This document shows positions 5,195-5,247 of a stretch of 5,247 nucleotides of DNA, one piece after another. Source of the stretch: an uncultured Clostridia bacterium (GTDB lineage: Bacteria; Bacillota_A; Clostridia; Oscillospirales; Oscillospiraceae); assembly GCA_946410505.1 (NCBI GenBank), contig CAMKAP010000150.1:1-5247 (forward strand), written 5' to 3'. The number at the start of each line of letters is the position of its first letter. Within the stretch, counting starts at the first letter, position 1. The notes under the pieces are model-generated. The model made no database searches, was not told where the DNA came from, and saw nothing but the letters and a program-made list of their open reading frames with translations. The position numbers and the translations under genes are program-made.

Positions 5195-5221
5195 CCCGGA
5201 TGTTATACTGCGGCTCAGCTT

Positions 5222-5247
5222 TCAGTAGTACCATGTGTCATTCATTC
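5222..5247 (-). CDS. Possible last codons of a leftward gene
   Basis: Read leftward from the edge, one frame gives MNDTWYY and then TGA at 5222-5224, 27 bp before the terminator stem. Another frame ends NE-stop at 5238. A gene ending here is suggested mainly by the terminator; which frame is used cannot be decided from so few codons, and no product can be named. Confidence 0.2.

Noticed and set aside
4788..5234. 148-codon open frame on the minus strand over the small acidic ORF
   Set aside because: Codon-position bias favours the plus-strand frame, and this ORF would run through the 5146-5194 terminator hairpin and the AEC promoter.

Overview
The window looks like chromosomal DNA of a fairly GC-rich anaerobic Firmicute (Clostridia, perhaps Oscillospiraceae-like). 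The genes have G/C-rich third codon positions and strong GGAG/GGAGG Shine-Dalgarno sites. The gaps between them are AT-rich, with sigma-A-type -35/-10 promoters and U-tailed hairpin terminators. The taxonomic placement is an inference from style only. There is no sign of phage, IS elements, CRISPR, tRNA or rRNA.

Almost everything reads leftward (minus strand). In transcription order: (1) a long 5' leader (about 4811 to 4606) with a promoter and several hairpins; (2) an AEC-family membrane transporter (4605-3667); (3) a FadR-type GntR regulator with an FCD ligand domain (3579-2866), closed by a strong intrinsic terminator (2805-2850); (4) a second promoter region with a repressor-like palindrome (2688-2741); (5) a GntP-family (gluconate:H+ symporter-like) permease (2571-1216); (6) 41 bp further on, the first 391 codons of an IlvD/Edd-family sugar-acid dehydratase (1174 to beyond the left edge). 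At the right end lie a small acidic ORF on the plus strand (4920-5144), possibly the 3' remnant of a longer gene, and a terminator (5146-5194) for a leftward gene that ends at or beyond the right edge.

The genes make a coherent sugar-acid catabolic locus. The permease imports an aldonate or related sugar acid, and the dehydratase converts it to a 2-keto-3-deoxy acid. The FCD-type regulator probably senses the substrate or an intermediate. A permease plus a YjhG/YagF-like dehydratase recalls the E. coli yjhFGH cluster (aldonate/xylonate-type), so an aldolase may lie past the left edge. The exact substrate cannot be read from the window.

The most interesting unannotated signal is a shared palindromic element, A[CT][GA]TC-N-GAC[GA]T. 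It lies just downstream of the -10 box of all three predicted promoters (permease, regulator, AEC transporter). This suggests one FadR-type repressor controls a three-promoter regulon that includes itself. The AEC leader also contains a terminator-like hairpin between promoter and gene, suggesting a second, attenuation-type layer of control. The dehydratase has Gly in place of the first canonical Fe-S cysteine and an extra Cys further on.
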